In this document: positions 34,658 to 44,284 of the stretch, in pieces
How positions within the stretch are numbered: the stretch's first letter is position 1
How the letters are laid out: each line of letters opens with the position of its first letter
NCBI RefSeq assembly: GCF_003337375.1
Contig: NZ_QPJD01000001.1
Span: 1-64,000, forward strand
Reading direction: 5' to 3'
DNA: 64,000 bases
Source of the DNA: Paenibacillus prosopidis
GTDB lineage: Bacteria; Bacillota; Bacilli; Paenibacillales; Paenibacillaceae
Translations under genes and position numbers: made by a program
The notes under the pieces: generated by a model
Database searches by the model: none
What the model was told of the DNA's origin: nothing
Seen by the model: only the letters and a program-made list of their open reading frames with translations

Positions 34658-37600
34658 ATGAAATCAATTCCTGCATTATCGAAAATGGTACTGGCATTAC
34701 TTATTGTTTTATCGAGCGTAATGCCGACCTATGCCGTATCTGCGGAAGATGCACTGGTAACGGATTCAGCTCCGGCAGCTGCAGTGTCTTCGACTGTCTT
34801 GCTCGAGGATGATTTTCAGGATGGCGATTCGAACGGCTGGACGTTAAGCGGCGGGACGGGAGCTTGGTCGGTTGCGGATGATGCGGCGGCAGCCGGCAAC
34901 AAAATGCTCTATCAAAGCCTCAATGGTCCTGAAGCTTATGCGATTGCCGGAGACAGCTCATGGAGCAGCTACGTGTATGAAACAAAGGTTAAGCTGGTTA
35001 ACGATGGTCCATACCCGGGCATCGTGGCACGCTATACCGATAATAATAACTACTACATGTTCAGGCTAAACCCAACGAGCATTAATAAGCTTGAGCTGTC
35101 CAAGAAAGTGAGTGGAACAAGCACAACGCTCGGTTCCTCCAATTTTACGACAGTCAAAGGCAAATGGTATACGATGCGAATGGTGGTTGACGGCAATACG
35201 ATCCGGTGTTACATAGACGGCACCCGGATCTTTAGTATAACCGATAATTCGCTAGCCGCCGGTAAAGTCGGATTCCGGACGAACTGGGGCCAAATGGGTG
35301 TAGATGATATTCAGGTCCGGAGCTTGCCGGATCCGAAGCCGGCAGCCCCGAGCAATGTTCAAGCAGCAGAAGCAACCGCCTCGACCGTTGCGCTAAGCTG
35401 GGATGGGACCGTTGGAGCGTCGACTTACCGCGTATATCGCTCAACACAAGCGGATGCCAATTTTATTCAGGTCTATAACGGTTCCGCTGCATCATTCCGC
35501 GACACCGGATTGAATGCGGAAACAACCTACTACTATCGGGTTACGGCTGAGCTGGATGGATACGAGACCGCTGATTCTGCAACGGTCAGCACCATTACGA
35601 AGGCTAGTGCGGCAGCGCCAACCGGATTAAAAGCAACGGCTAAGTCGGAAAACACGATCTCCCTCAGCTGGGACGCCGTCACAGGAGCAGGCTCTTACTC
35701 GCTATACCGGGCAACCAATGCCTCCGGACCATTCACGACTCCTTTTTATTCCGGGCCTGCAACAGAAGTGTCAGATAGCGGACTGTCATCGGGCGTCACG
35801 TATTATTATACGGTGAGTTATTCGGATGCCAATGACGAATCGCAAAAGTCAGCCGTTATTAATGAAACGACGACATTGGTATTGCCGGCTTCGCCGGATC
35901 TGCTGCCCGGCATCGTGGCGGCATATCCCTTTAACGAAAGCACGGGAACTACTGCTGCACCTACATCAACAAGCAGCAATCAAGCAAAGGCTTCGTTAAT
36001 AAATGGAGCCGTTTGGACAACCGGAAGGACTGGCGGAGCTGTCGATCTTGACGGTACGAACGACCATGTGCTGCTTCCGGCAGGCATCATGAAGGATTTA
36101 AATGAAATGACGATTGCCACATGGGTGAAGCAGGATACACTTAAGAGCTGGGCTCGCGTCTTTGATATGGGCTTAGGCACAAGCAATTATATATTTCTCA
36201 CCACAGGAAGCGGCAATGGCGACACCAGATTCGTTCTCAAAAATGGCGGAAGCGAGCAGCTTGTGTCTAAAAGTCCGGCGCAGCAGACGGCCGGCAAATG
36301 GAAACATTATGCCATGACGCTGTCGCGAGGCACGGCGATCCTGTATGTGGATGGTACGGAAGTTGCCCGCAACTCCAATGTAACGATTAAACCGAGTGAT
36401 TTTGGCAGCACGTCGCTCAATTATATCGGCCGGTCTTTATTTAGCGCCGATCCTTATTTGGACGGTAAGATCGATGATTTTTATATTTTCAACCGGGCTC
36501 TGGGTCCGGCGGAAGTTGCATTCTTTACCACGCAGGAGAATAAGGCCAATGTAGAAGCGGACACCGCGGCCTTGACCCTAGGTGATACAAGCGCCGTCAT
36601 GACCGATCTGCAGCTGCCGCTTCAAGGCCCAAATGGCTCGAGCATCAGCTGGCAGTCGGATAACGCTTCGGTTATCAGTCCTAGCGGCGCGGTTGCCCGC
36701 CCGGCATTAGGCGAAGAAGACGCGGTTGTCGTATTGACAGCTGCGATTAGTCAAGGAAATGCATCGCAAAGTAAGTCATTTACGGTTACTGTATTGGCGG
36801 AGCTTTCCGATGCGGATGCAGTAGCCGCGGACAAGGCTGCACTAAAGGTTGCAAATGCGAATGCGGTTACGGCTAAGCTTACGCTGCCCGTATCAGGTTT
36901 GAATGACACGGTTATCAGCTGGAAGTCCGATCACGAGGTCAATCTCAGACCGGATGGAATGGTCAGCCGTCCGCCGATAGGCGCAGGGGATTTGAATGTG
37001 ACGCTGACGGCGAAGATTACGAGAGGCTCAGTAACGGAAACAAGAGATTTTGTCATTACTATACACGAGCAGGATGAATTTACAGGATACTTGTTTGCTT
37101 ACACCAAGGGTGGTACGTTGTATTATGCTGTCAGCCGTAACGGAAGAACCTGGACGGAGCTTAGCAGCAATGCGGGCGTTACGGCGATTGCCGGCCAAAA
37201 CGTCTTCAAGCTGCTGTCCGAGGACAAATGGTATAAGTATGAATATGTGAACAGTGTTTGGTCGCTTTACTCGTCTAAGGATCTAACCGGCAGCTGGACG
37301 AAGGAGGCAGCATCATTCTTCTCGCTACCAGCCGGAGCACTCGAGGGCAGCTTCAAGCTGATTACCGAGGCGGAATGGAGCAGCCTAGTTCACAGACTAT
37401 CGACTCCGAGAACGCTCGATGTTTTAAAAGTGACGACCAAGGCAGGATTTTCCCCAAGGCTTTCAGAGCTTGTGAAGATCGATTATACGAACAACCTGTA
37501 TACGACTTTGGAAGTGGAATGGGATGCGATCGATGCTTCCAAATATGCAGCTGTCGGTACATTCACTGCGGCAGGTACGGTTAAGGGCACAAGCACGCGG

Positions 37601-40600
37601 GTGCAGGCAGCCGTAACGGTCATTGACGATAGCGCATACAGCGCAACGATCCGCAACGGGGAATTCTGGTACGACACCGAAGGCGGCATGATTCAGGCGC
37701 ACGGCGGTCATATCATTAAAGTGGAGGATACGTACTACTGGTTTGGCGAGGATAAGGGACATAATTCGGCGGTGCTGAAGGGCGTTTCCGTATATGCCTC
37801 CAAGGATCTGAAGACGTGGGAGTTCCGCAACACGGTATTGACAACGGCATCGCACCCGGAGCTGGCATCCTCCAAGATCGAGCGTCCAAAGGTGCTTTAC
37901 AATGAAAAAACCGGTAAATATGTTCTTTGGGGACATTGGGAAGAAGCGGGCAACTATAATCAGGCTAATGTCATTGTGGCCGTATCGGATACGGTGGACG
38001 GCGATTATACGTACGTGAACCGTTTCCAACCAGGCGGTATGCAGTCCCGGGACTTTACCGTATTCCAGGATGATGACGGTACGGCTTATTTATTCTCATC
38101 CTCGAACAATAACGCGGATATGAATGTATTCCAGCTGACCGATGATTATCTGTATACGGATCACCTGCTGTACACGCTTTTCCCTGGAGGGAAGCGTGAA
38201 TCGCCGGCCATTGTGAAGAAGGATGGCGTCTATTACATGTTCACCTCCGGCTTGTCCGGCTGGTATCCGAATCAGGGCATGTATACGTCAACGACTAATC
38301 TGAAGGATAAAGCGGCGTGGTCTTCGCTTAAGCCGTTCGGCGACCCGTCTACCTATTACACGCAAGCGTCATTTATTGTTAATGTGTACGGATCGGAAAC
38401 GACCTCCTATGTTTATGTGGGCGATCGCTGGAATCCGTCGGCATTAATGAATTCGCAATATATCTGGCTGCCGCTGCAATTAGATAACGGTGTTGCGGAG
38501 CTGGGGTATTCGGGCGAGTGGGATTTAAATGCAGCCACAGGCCGCTTCGAGACACCTAAGGATTTGCTTGTATCGCAAGACAAGCCGGTCACAGCAAGCT
38601 CTGCGGCATCCGGCTATCCGGCATCGGCAGCTAATGACGGGCGTTATGATAACTTCTTTGACTCCGGCAGTACCTCCTTCCCGCAGACATGGCGTGTAGA
38701 TCTGGGGCGGGAGTTCGATCTAATCCGCGTCGATTTGAGCTGGAGAGAGTGGAACGGCTCGGAAATCTATTACACTTACAAAATCGAAGGCAGCAACGAC
38801 GATCAAAATTTCACGTTGTTGGTGGATCAAAGCGGTAACCGGACAACATCATTTAACAGCCATAAGCTGACCGGCAAATACCGTTATGTTAAATTGACGA
38901 TTCTCGGTCAATATGGCCACACCAACAATGCGAACAATCCGGTGACGTGGTATAGAGGCTTGCATGAGGTGAAAATCTATACGTCGGATATGAAGCTGGA
39001 TACGCCGCAGGGTCTCACTGCCATGCCGGTTATTACTTCCGCTGCTTCCAAAGAGGCAACAAGCGTGAATGTGAAATGGCAGGCTGTGCCGAATGCTGCC
39101 CGTTATGTCTTGTACCGCTCGGATGATTTGAACGGCACGTATGCGGAAGTATACGATGGAAGAGCGATTGCATTCGGTGATAATGGTTTGACTAATGACG
39201 AAACCTATTATTATAAAGTAAAAGCAGTTCATCCGGGAGGAGAATCTGAAATATCGGAAGCGGTGGCGGTGAAGACTTTTTCCGTACCTGATAATCTTGA
39301 AGTATATGACAATACGATTGAGATGAAATGGCAGGATGAAGCAGGCAACACCAAGATTTTTCCGACGCTCAAAGCAGGTTCGACTTATTATTATTATGAA
39401 TATGAAAGAGATAGCGACGGATTTAAACAGATTAACGTTCAAACTTCGGAAGATGGGGAGAACTGGTCAGCGAAGCAGGTTGTCCTCACCCGGGCATCGC
39501 ATCCGGATTTAGCGGCATGCAAATTCGAAGGCTTGTCTTTCACTTACAATGAAGAAACAGGCAAAGTCGTGGCTTGGATGCATTATGAAAATAATAAAGA
39601 TTACACGCTCGGCAGAGCAGCTTCTATGTCAGGAGATCCCGGAGAGGAGTTAACCTTTCATGGCAGCTTCAGGCCAAACGGCAACGATTCAAGGGACATC
39701 GCTTTCTTTAAAGATGATGACGGTACGGGATATATCATTTCATCAGGAAATACGAACAGCGATCTGTTCTTATACCAACTGAGCGACGATTATATTACCG
39801 TTGAGAGACAGGTAGCGAAAATTCATGAAGGCAAGCATCGTGAAGCGCCTAGCATGATTAAAAAGGATGGAATCTATTATCTGTTTACCTCAGAGGCTGC
39901 CGGATGGTATCCGAGCAAGGGCATGTATGCTTCGGCTTCGTCGATTGAGGGCCCTTGGTCAGAGCTGAGGAGCATTGGAAATTCATCGACGTTTTCTGCT
40001 CAGTCTGGCGGAGTATCGGCGACAAAGGGTACGGAAGCGACCTCGTATTTTATGCATGCGAACAGGTGGCTGCATGGATGGGCAAGCCAAGCGACAGGAT
40101 CGAGACAGCGCTGGCTGCCGATTTCGCTTAACAACGGCTACGCTTCCTTTGATTACTATGATCAAGTTCTCTTTAACCGGAAAACAGGTGTAGTCGTTCC
40201 GGTTCAGGACGGTATTCTTCTATCTGAAGGAAAGCCCGCATATGCACAGGATGGGCTGGAAAGCAATCGAGCCTCCAAAGCGAATGACGGGGATTATTAC
40301 ACAAGCTGGGTGTCCGCCAGCGCCACTTGGCCGAAGTGGTGGATGGTTGACTTGGGAGACAATTACAACCTGAGAAATATTCAGATTTCATGGTATCTGC
40401 ATAAGGGCTCCGAAGGTTATCCTAAGTACAAGATTGAAACAAGCACAGATGGCATCAACTTTACGACTGCATTGGATCGTACGGATAATTTGGATTATGG
40501 TTTTACCTCCGATAAGCTGACCGGACAGGCAAGATATGTCCGAGTGCAGCTGGTCGATGCGGTGCTGCACAATAATCCGAACAACTGGTATACTCCTCAT

Positions 40601-41398
40601 CTAAGCGAAGTGAAGGTATTCGGGACTCCGCTGGATAAAACGGCGCCGGTCACGGCAGCTACTGTGCAGTCGAAGCTTCCGAATGGCGCGAACGGCTGGT
40701 ATACGTCGGATGTTAAGCTAACGCTGACAGCTGAAGACGGGGATGAAGGCGAAGGCGTGGAGCTGACGGAGTACCGCTTGAACGGCGGGGAGTGGACAGC
40801 TTATACAGAACCGGTCACCCTATCCGAGGAAGGCAAGACGATTATCGATTACCGTAGCGCGGATAAGGCGGGCAATGTAGAGGAAGCCAAATCGCTTGAG
40901 GTCAAAATCGACCTTACGGCACCAGTGGTGCAAATAACAGGTGCGGCTTTGTACACAATCGACCAGACTGTCACCTTGACGTGCAGCGCGACTGATGTCA
41001 TTTCAAGCGTATACGGTACTCCATGCGCAAAACCACTGCTTCAGGTTAAGGCTTATACCCTAGCGTCCGGTCAGAATACGGCAACGGTCACAGCGAAGGA
41101 CATGGCGGGACATGGAACGACGGCTACGCATACGTTTACCGTTAAGGCAACGTTTGACAGCTTGAAGACAGTGACGACCGCTTTCCTTCAGTCGAAGGGT
41201 GCCAAAGGATGGGACGGTATCGCAAAATCGTTGAACTATAAGCTGGATCAAGCGAAAGCTGCGGCTGGGCGGGGCAACACAGCTGCGGTTAAGGACTTGA
41301 TGACCTCTTATATAGGTCAAGTATCTGACCAGATCGGCTATTCGTTAACGAAAGAACAAGCCGATATCCTGATCCGGTGGGCCCAAACGCTTATCTAG
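34658..41398 (+). CDS. Giant secreted galactan-type glycosidase with two GH43-like propellers
   Basis: The 2246-residue protein has a signal peptide (1-30), a LamG/concanavalin-like domain (about 50-225), two FN3 domains (226-412), a second LamG (415-630), two bacterial Ig-like domains (630-805) and a mixed region to 985. GH43-like propeller 1 (about 995-1300) has AHGGHIIKVEDTYYWFGED, SRDFTVFQDDDGTAYLF and KRESPAIVKKDGVYYMFTSG, followed by an F5/8-type (CBM32-like) domain (1305-1445) and an FN3. Propeller 2 (about 1541-1844) has SRDIAFFKDDDGTGY and HREAPSMIKKDG but lacks the HGG segment, then come an F5/8 domain, an Ig/OmpL47-like domain and a C-terminal FIMAH-like domain (2164-2246). The motifs resemble GH43 subfamily 24 exo-beta-1,3-galactanases. 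With GH42 and the transporter this points to arabinogalactan. Propeller 2 may be a binding or degenerate module. Confidence 0.85.
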   Translation: MKSIPALSKMVLALLIVLSSVMPTYAVSAEDALVTDSAPAAAVSSTVLLEDDFQDGDSNGWTLSGGTGAWSVADDAAAAGNKMLYQSLNGPEAYAIAGDSSWSSYVYETKVKLVNDGPYPGIVARYTDNNNYYMFRLNPTSINKLELSKKVSGTSTTLGSSNFTTVKGKWYTMRMVVDGNTIRCYIDGTRIFSITDNSLAAGKVGFRTNWGQMGVDDIQVRSLPDPKPAAPSNVQAAEATASTVALSWDGTVGASTYRVYRSTQADANFIQVYNGSAASFRDTGLNAETTYYYRVTAELDGYETADSATVSTITKASAAAPTGLKATAKSENTISLSWDAVTGAGSYSLYRATNASGPFTTPFYSGPATEVSDSGLSSGVTYYYTVSYSDANDESQKSAVINETTTLVLPASPDLLPGIVAAYPFNESTGTTAAPTSTSSNQAKASLINGAVWTTGRTGGAVDLDGTNDHVLLPAGIMKDLNEMTIATWVKQDTLKSWARVFDMGLGTSNYIFLTTGSGNGDTRFVLKNGGSEQLVSKSPAQQTAGKWKHYAMTLSRGTAILYVDGTEVARNSNVTIKPSDFGSTSLNYIGRSLFSADPYLDGKIDDFYIFNRALGPAEVAFFTTQENKANVEADTAALTLGDTSAVMTDLQLPLQGPNGSSISWQSDNASVISPSGAVARPALGEEDAVVVLTAAISQGNASQSKSFTVTVLAELSDADAVAADKAALKVANANAVTAKLTLPVSGLNDTVISWKSDHEVNLRPDGMVSRPPIGAGDLNVTLTAKITRGSVTETRDFVITIHEQDEFTGYLFAYTKGGTLYYAVSRNGRTWTELSSNAGVTAIAGQNVFKLLSEDKWYKYEYVNSVWSLYSSKDLTGSWTKEAASFFSLPAGALEGSFKLITEAEWSSLVHRLSTPRTLDVLKVTTKAGFSPRLSELVKIDYTNNLYTTLEVEWDAIDASKYAAVGTFTAAGTVKGTSTRVQAAVTVIDDSAYSATIRNGEFWYDTEGGMIQAHGGHIIKVEDTYYWFGEDKGHNSAVLKGVSVYASKDLKTWEFRNTVLTTASHPELASSKIERPKVLYNEKTGKYVLWGHWEEAGNYNQANVIVAVSDTVDGDYTYVNRFQPGGMQSRDFTVFQDDDGTAYLFSSSNNNADMNVFQLTDDYLYTDHLLYTLFPGGKRESPAIVKKDGVYYMFTSGLSGWYPNQGMYTSTTNLKDKAAWSSLKPFGDPSTYYTQASFIVNVYGSETTSYVYVGDRWNPSALMNSQYIWLPLQLDNGVAELGYSGEWDLNAATGRFETPKDLLVSQDKPVTASSAASGYPASAANDGRYDNFFDSGSTSFPQTWRVDLGREFDLIRVDLSWREWNGSEIYYTYKIEGSNDDQNFTLLVDQSGNRTTSFNSHKLTGKYRYVKLTILGQYGHTNNANNPVTWYRGLHEVKIYTSDMKLDTPQGLTAMPVITSAASKEATSVNVKWQAVPNAARYVLYRSDDLNGTYAEVYDGRAIAFGDNGLTNDETYYYKVKAVHPGGESEISEAVAVKTFSVPDNLEVYDNTIEMKWQDEAGNTKIFPTLKAGSTYYYYEYERDSDGFKQINVQTSEDGENWSAKQVVLTRASHPDLAACKFEGLSFTYNEETGKVVAWMHYENNKDYTLGRAASMSGDPGEELTFHGSFRPNGNDSRDIAFFKDDDGTGYIISSGNTNSDLFLYQLSDDYITVERQVAKIHEGKHREAPSMIKKDGIYYLFTSEAAGWYPSKGMYASASSIEGPWSELRSIGNSSTFSAQSGGVSATKGTEATSYFMHANRWLHGWASQATGSRQRWLPISLNNGYASFDYYDQVLFNRKTGVVVPVQDGILLSEGKPAYAQDGLESNRASKANDGDYYTSWVSASATWPKWWMVDLGDNYNLRNIQISWYLHKGSEGYPKYKIETSTDGINFTTALDRTDNLDYGFTSDKLTGQARYVRVQLVDAVLHNNPNNWYTPHLSEVKVFGTPLDKTAPVTAATVQSKLPNGANGWYTSDVKLTLTAEDGDEGEGVELTEYRLNGGEWTAYTEPVTLSEEGKTIIDYRSADKAGNVEEAKSLEVKIDLTAPVVQITGAALYTIDQTVTLTCSATDVISSVYGTPCAKPLLQVKAYTLASGQNTATVTAKDMAGHGTTATHTFTVKATFDSLKTVTTAFLQSKGAKGWDGIAKSLNYKLDQAKAAAGRGNTAAVKDLMTSYIGQVSDQIGYSLTKEQADILIRWAQTLI

Positions 41399-41420
41399 GT
41401 CAAAATAGAATAGTGAAACG

Positions 41421-41457
41421 GAAGGCCGGCGGGAGTTATTCCCTCCGGCCTTCACCA
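41421..41457 (+). terminator. Terminator behind the giant gene
   Basis: GAAGGCCGGCGGGAG (41421-41435) pairs with CCTCCGGCCTTC (41442-41453), followed by ACCATTTTTG. Confidence 0.8.
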
Positions 41458-41906
41458 TTTTTGTCCTTGAAATGCCAAAGGGTTTGAATGGGTTTCATAC
41501 AGGTTGGAAAAATAAAAGTAAAAATGGACGCTATCTGCTTCGAAACAGTCCGATCTATTCACTTCCGTCGGTAACCGGGTCATCAGGATTTCTTGAAATA
41601 GAGCCATTAACGGAATAGCCTTTGCTACAGCCGTTAATGTCCGTCTGACCAATGTGATCATCCTTTCCCCACATATATAGGAATAACAATACCCACATAG
41701 TATGTTGATGGTGGTGTGTCCCGGCACGATGTTTGTCTTGATTTATTCGCCTATTCTAGGTCTTTTTGATACGTGATGGAGCTGTAATACTTTCGTAATG
41801 GTTTTCTAATAGTTTCGCAAGCGTATCGTTCTTGGATGGTTAGCATTGTTCGTTAATATCGTTTGTAGGCGAAAGAACAATGTGTTGATCTAAGGAGGAG
41901 ATTATT
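41458..41906. other. Upstream region of the methionine-rich lipoprotein gene
   Basis: No convincing gene is seen. TTTCGTAAT (41791-41799), TTTTCTAAT (41802-41810) and TTTCGCAAG (41813-41821) repeat at about 11-base steps, as in binding sites of OmpR-type regulators. ATTGTTC (41845-41851) and GAACAAT (41875-41881) form an inverted repeat just before the ribosome site AAGGAGGAG. The regulator at 42444 could act here. Confidence 0.35.
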
Positions 41907-42266
41907 TTGAAAAAAGGTATCTGGGGCGCATTATTGCTGGGGAGCATGCTGGCGCTAAGCGCGTGCAACGCGAATGAGGACAACATGAGCAACTCGCAGA
42001 CGGAAATGAACGAAAGTATGACTGATGAAAGCATGAAGGATGAAACCATGACTGACGAAACCATGACTGATGAAAGCATGAAAGACGAGGGTATGAAGGA
42101 TAAAGAAATGATGGATGACGATAAGAAGATGGAGGATACGAAGATGGAGGATACGAAGACAGATGACATGAAGACAGATGACATGAAGACAGATGACATG
42201 AAGACAGATGACATGAAGTCAGAGGAAACAAGCGAAGATGATATGAAAACGGATAACAAGATGTAA
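41907..42266 (+). CDS. Methionine- and aspartate-rich repeat lipoprotein
   Basis: The 119-residue lipoprotein has lipobox LSAC and Cys20 as anchor. The mature 100 residues contain 18 methionines, placed every five residues in units such as MTDES, MKDET and KTDDM (four near-identical copies at the end), between acidic and lysine residues. It has no folded-domain signature and is probably extended and disordered on the outer face of the membrane. TTG 41907 follows AAGGAGGAG. It is followed by a two-component system and an MsrP-like oxidoreductase. Methionine-rich extracytoplasmic peptides can act as sacrificial oxidant sinks (MrpX with MsrP in Azospira); that role is inferred here. Copper binding or a filler lipoprotein are alternatives. 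Confidence 0.75.
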   Translation: MKKGIWGALLLGSMLALSACNANEDNMSNSQTEMNESMTDESMKDETMTDETMTDESMKDEGMKDKEMMDDDKKMEDTKMEDTKTDDMKTDDMKTDDMKTDDMKSEETSEDDMKTDNKM

Positions 42267-42321
42267 TAGGGTTAAAAGCGGGACGCTCAAGTTAGAGCTG
42301 ATTACCGACCACGATCGGCAG

Positions 42322-42354
42322 ATCCCTCCGTCGTATGGCGGGGGGATTTATTTC
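42322..42354 (+). terminator. Terminator behind the methionine-rich lipoprotein gene
   Basis: ATCCCTCCG (42322-42330) pairs with GGCGGGGGGAT, loop TCGTAT, followed by TTATTTCT. The lipoprotein can thus be transcribed separately and strongly from the downstream operon. Confidence 0.65.
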
Positions 42355-42443
42355 TACTTAGACAGGTATAGTCGTATCCGCAGCGCTCCAGAGGTATAAT
42401 GGACATAGATGATACGAAACGGATTTAGCGGGAGGAAACAAAC

Positions 42444-43178
42444 TTGGGTGCGAGTATAATTGTAGCCGATGATGAACGGAATATAACGGATGTTTGCCGC
42501 CGCTATTTGGAGCGAGAGGGCTGCACGGTATGGATTGCCTCCGATGGCGAGGAAGCGCTGCGCTTGTGGAGGGAGCATCGTCCGGACCTGCTTGTGCTTG
42601 ATTTAATGATGCCGAAGCTGGACGGGCTTGAAGTTTGCGATATTATTCGCCAATCGGAGGATACGCCGATCATTATGCTGACGGCACGCGGGGAAGAGGC
42701 AGACCGGCTTCTCGGCCTTACGATGGGCGCTGACGACTATATGACGAAACCGTTCAGTCCGAGAGAGCTTGTGCTTCGCGTCAAAAATATACTGAGAAGA
42801 ACGGGCGCAAACGTAAGCTCGATGGCCAAGGAGCAGTCTCCAGCGCCTGGTGGCGAAACGGGGCAATCGCTTCATTTTGACGGATTATCGATATTTCCAC
42901 AGGAGAGACGGGTAACGGTTAAGGGGGCGGAGGCGGAGCTTACGGCCAAAGAATTCGATATGCTCCATTTACTGGCCTTATATCCAGGCAAAGTGTTCTC
43001 GCGCAGCCAGCTGCTTAATCAAATCTGGGATTTCGCTTATGATGGCGATACGACGACGGTAACGGTTCATGTCCGCCGTCTGCGCGAGAAAATTGAGGAT
43101 AATCCGTCCGATCCGTGCTGGATTAAGACGGTTTGGGGGATCGGCTATAAGCTGGATAGCAAAGGGGCAACCGTATGA
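42444..43178 (+). CDS. OmpR-family response regulator
   Basis: The 244-residue protein has a receiver domain with acidic pocket DDE (9-11), phosphoacceptor D53 (LVLDLMMPKLDG), T in MLTARGEE and K in TKPFSPRELV. A linker and a winged-helix effector domain follow (LTAKEFDMLHLLALYPGKVFS, VTVHVRRLREKIEDNP, TVWGIGYKL). TTG 42444 follows GGAGG by eight bases. Its stop overlaps the kinase start by four bases (ATGA), so the two are coupled, and the kinase in turn overlaps the oxidoreductase gene. The pair probably senses envelope oxidative stress and controls the operon and the methionine-rich lipoprotein; that is inference from synteny. Confidence 0.93.
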   Translation: MGASIIVADDERNITDVCRRYLEREGCTVWIASDGEEALRLWREHRPDLLVLDLMMPKLDGLEVCDIIRQSEDTPIIMLTARGEEADRLLGLTMGADDYMTKPFSPRELVLRVKNILRRTGANVSSMAKEQSPAPGGETGQSLHFDGLSIFPQERRVTVKGAEAELTAKEFDMLHLLALYPGKVFSRSQLLNQIWDFAYDGDTTTVTVHVRRLREKIEDNPSDPCWIKTVWGIGYKLDSKGATV

Positions 43179-44284
43179 AGCTGCGCTCCTACTTATTGCT
43201 CGCGAATACGATAAGTATTGCGTTTATTATTATTTTGCTGCTGGTGTTCTACCGGTATATGCTTTTGAACAGGGAGCAGTTCATTTGGTTGACCTTGGCG
43301 ACTGTTGGCGCGGGTGTTGTGTCGGCACTGCTGCACTTTTTGCTGGTGCGTCCGCTGGAGACGTCCGTCCGCCGGATTGGAGAGGGTGCAGGCCGAATTG
43401 CGGCAGGTGATCTTCAAGCCCGCGTGGAGCACACGGGACTGACAGAATTTAAAAAGCTTGCTGAACAGTTTAATCTAATGAGCACAAGCTTGGATGAAAG
43501 CTTTCGTCAGGTAAAAGCAGCTGAGTCGGCACAGCGGGAGCTTGTTGCGAATATGGCGCATGATCTGCGAACGCCGCTCGCGTCGGTGCAGTCGTACGTG
43601 GAGGCACTGGAGGACGGCGTTATTCAGGATGAGGAGACGTTCCGGCGATATTTGGCTACGATTCGCTCGGAGACGGTCAGACTTGGAGAGTTGATTCACG
43701 ATTTATTTGAATTGTCGACGCTGGGCGCGGCGAAGCGGGAGCCGGAGGAGCTTAAGCCTGCGGTTGTGGAGGATGTGCTTGTCGAGCTGCTGCCGCGGTT
43801 TACGAAGCCGATTGACTCGAAATCTTTGCAACTGAGGGTGAAGCTGCCGGACCGGCCGCTTCGCTTAAGGATGCAGCCGCGCCATCTGCAGCGGATACTG
43901 CAAAACTTACTCGAAAATGCGGTGAGGTACTCGCCGCAGGGCGGGTTGATTTTTATAGAAGCGGAAGAAATGAAGGAAGAGCCCGGGAGGGTCATTCGGT
44001 TTACCGTATCCGATGAAGGAGAAGGCGTACCGATGGAGGAAAGAGAGCGCATATTTGAGCGTTTTTACCGGTCCGACCGTTCTCGAAGCAGGGAAGGCGG
44101 GGGGGCGGGACTGGGGCTCTCGATTGCGAAGCTGCTGGTAGAGCAGTACGATGGACAGATAGGCATTATGCCGTCGGGACTTCTTCAAGGAAGTACGTTT
44201 TGGTTCACGGTTCATGAAGCGGTTGAAGGAGCCGGAGAGGGTCAAGTAACAAAAGCCACATTGAAGGAGGAGGCTTCCTTATGA
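43175..44284 (+). CDS. Membrane sensor histidine kinase
   Basis: The 369-residue kinase has two N-terminal membrane helices (about 6-27 and 36-58) separated by only about eight residues, so there is almost no outside sensor domain. HAMP follows (RPLETSVRRIGEGAGRIAAG), then HisKA with H129 (NMAHDLRTPLASV) and HATPase_c with N box (LLENAVRYSP), G1 box DEGEGVP, F box IFERFYRSD and G2 box GAGLGLSIAK. This short-loop architecture is typical of intramembrane-sensing kinases (BceS-like), which sense through the membrane or a partner transporter/enzyme. The coupled downstream membrane oxidoreductase could be that partner. It overlaps the neighbours by four bases on both sides. Confidence 0.92.
   Translation: MKLRSYLLLANTISIAFIIILLLVFYRYMLLNREQFIWLTLATVGAGVVSALLHFLLVRPLETSVRRIGEGAGRIAAGDLQARVEHTGLTEFKKLAEQFNLMSTSLDESFRQVKAAESAQRELVANMAHDLRTPLASVQSYVEALEDGVIQDEETFRRYLATIRSETVRLGELIHDLFELSTLGAAKREPEELKPAVVEDVLVELLPRFTKPIDSKSLQLRVKLPDRPLRLRMQPRHLQRILQNLLENAVRYSPQGGLIFIEAEEMKEEPGRVIRFTVSDEGEGVPMEERERIFERFYRSDRSRSREGGGAGLGLSIAKLLVEQYDGQIGIMPSGLLQGSTFWFTVHEAVEGAGEGQVTKATLKEEASL

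Noticed and set aside
34872-40600. Many antisense and shifted frames inside the giant glycosidase gene
   Set aside because: None has a ribosome site or domain; the sense frame is continuous.
41452-41661. Minus-strand frame of about 69 codons beginning MITLVRRTLTAVAKAIPLMA
   Set aside because: The text looks somewhat protein-like and a G-rich stretch precedes the ATG, but it runs into the terminator of the giant gene, has no recognised relatives, and its ribosome site is almost touching the start.
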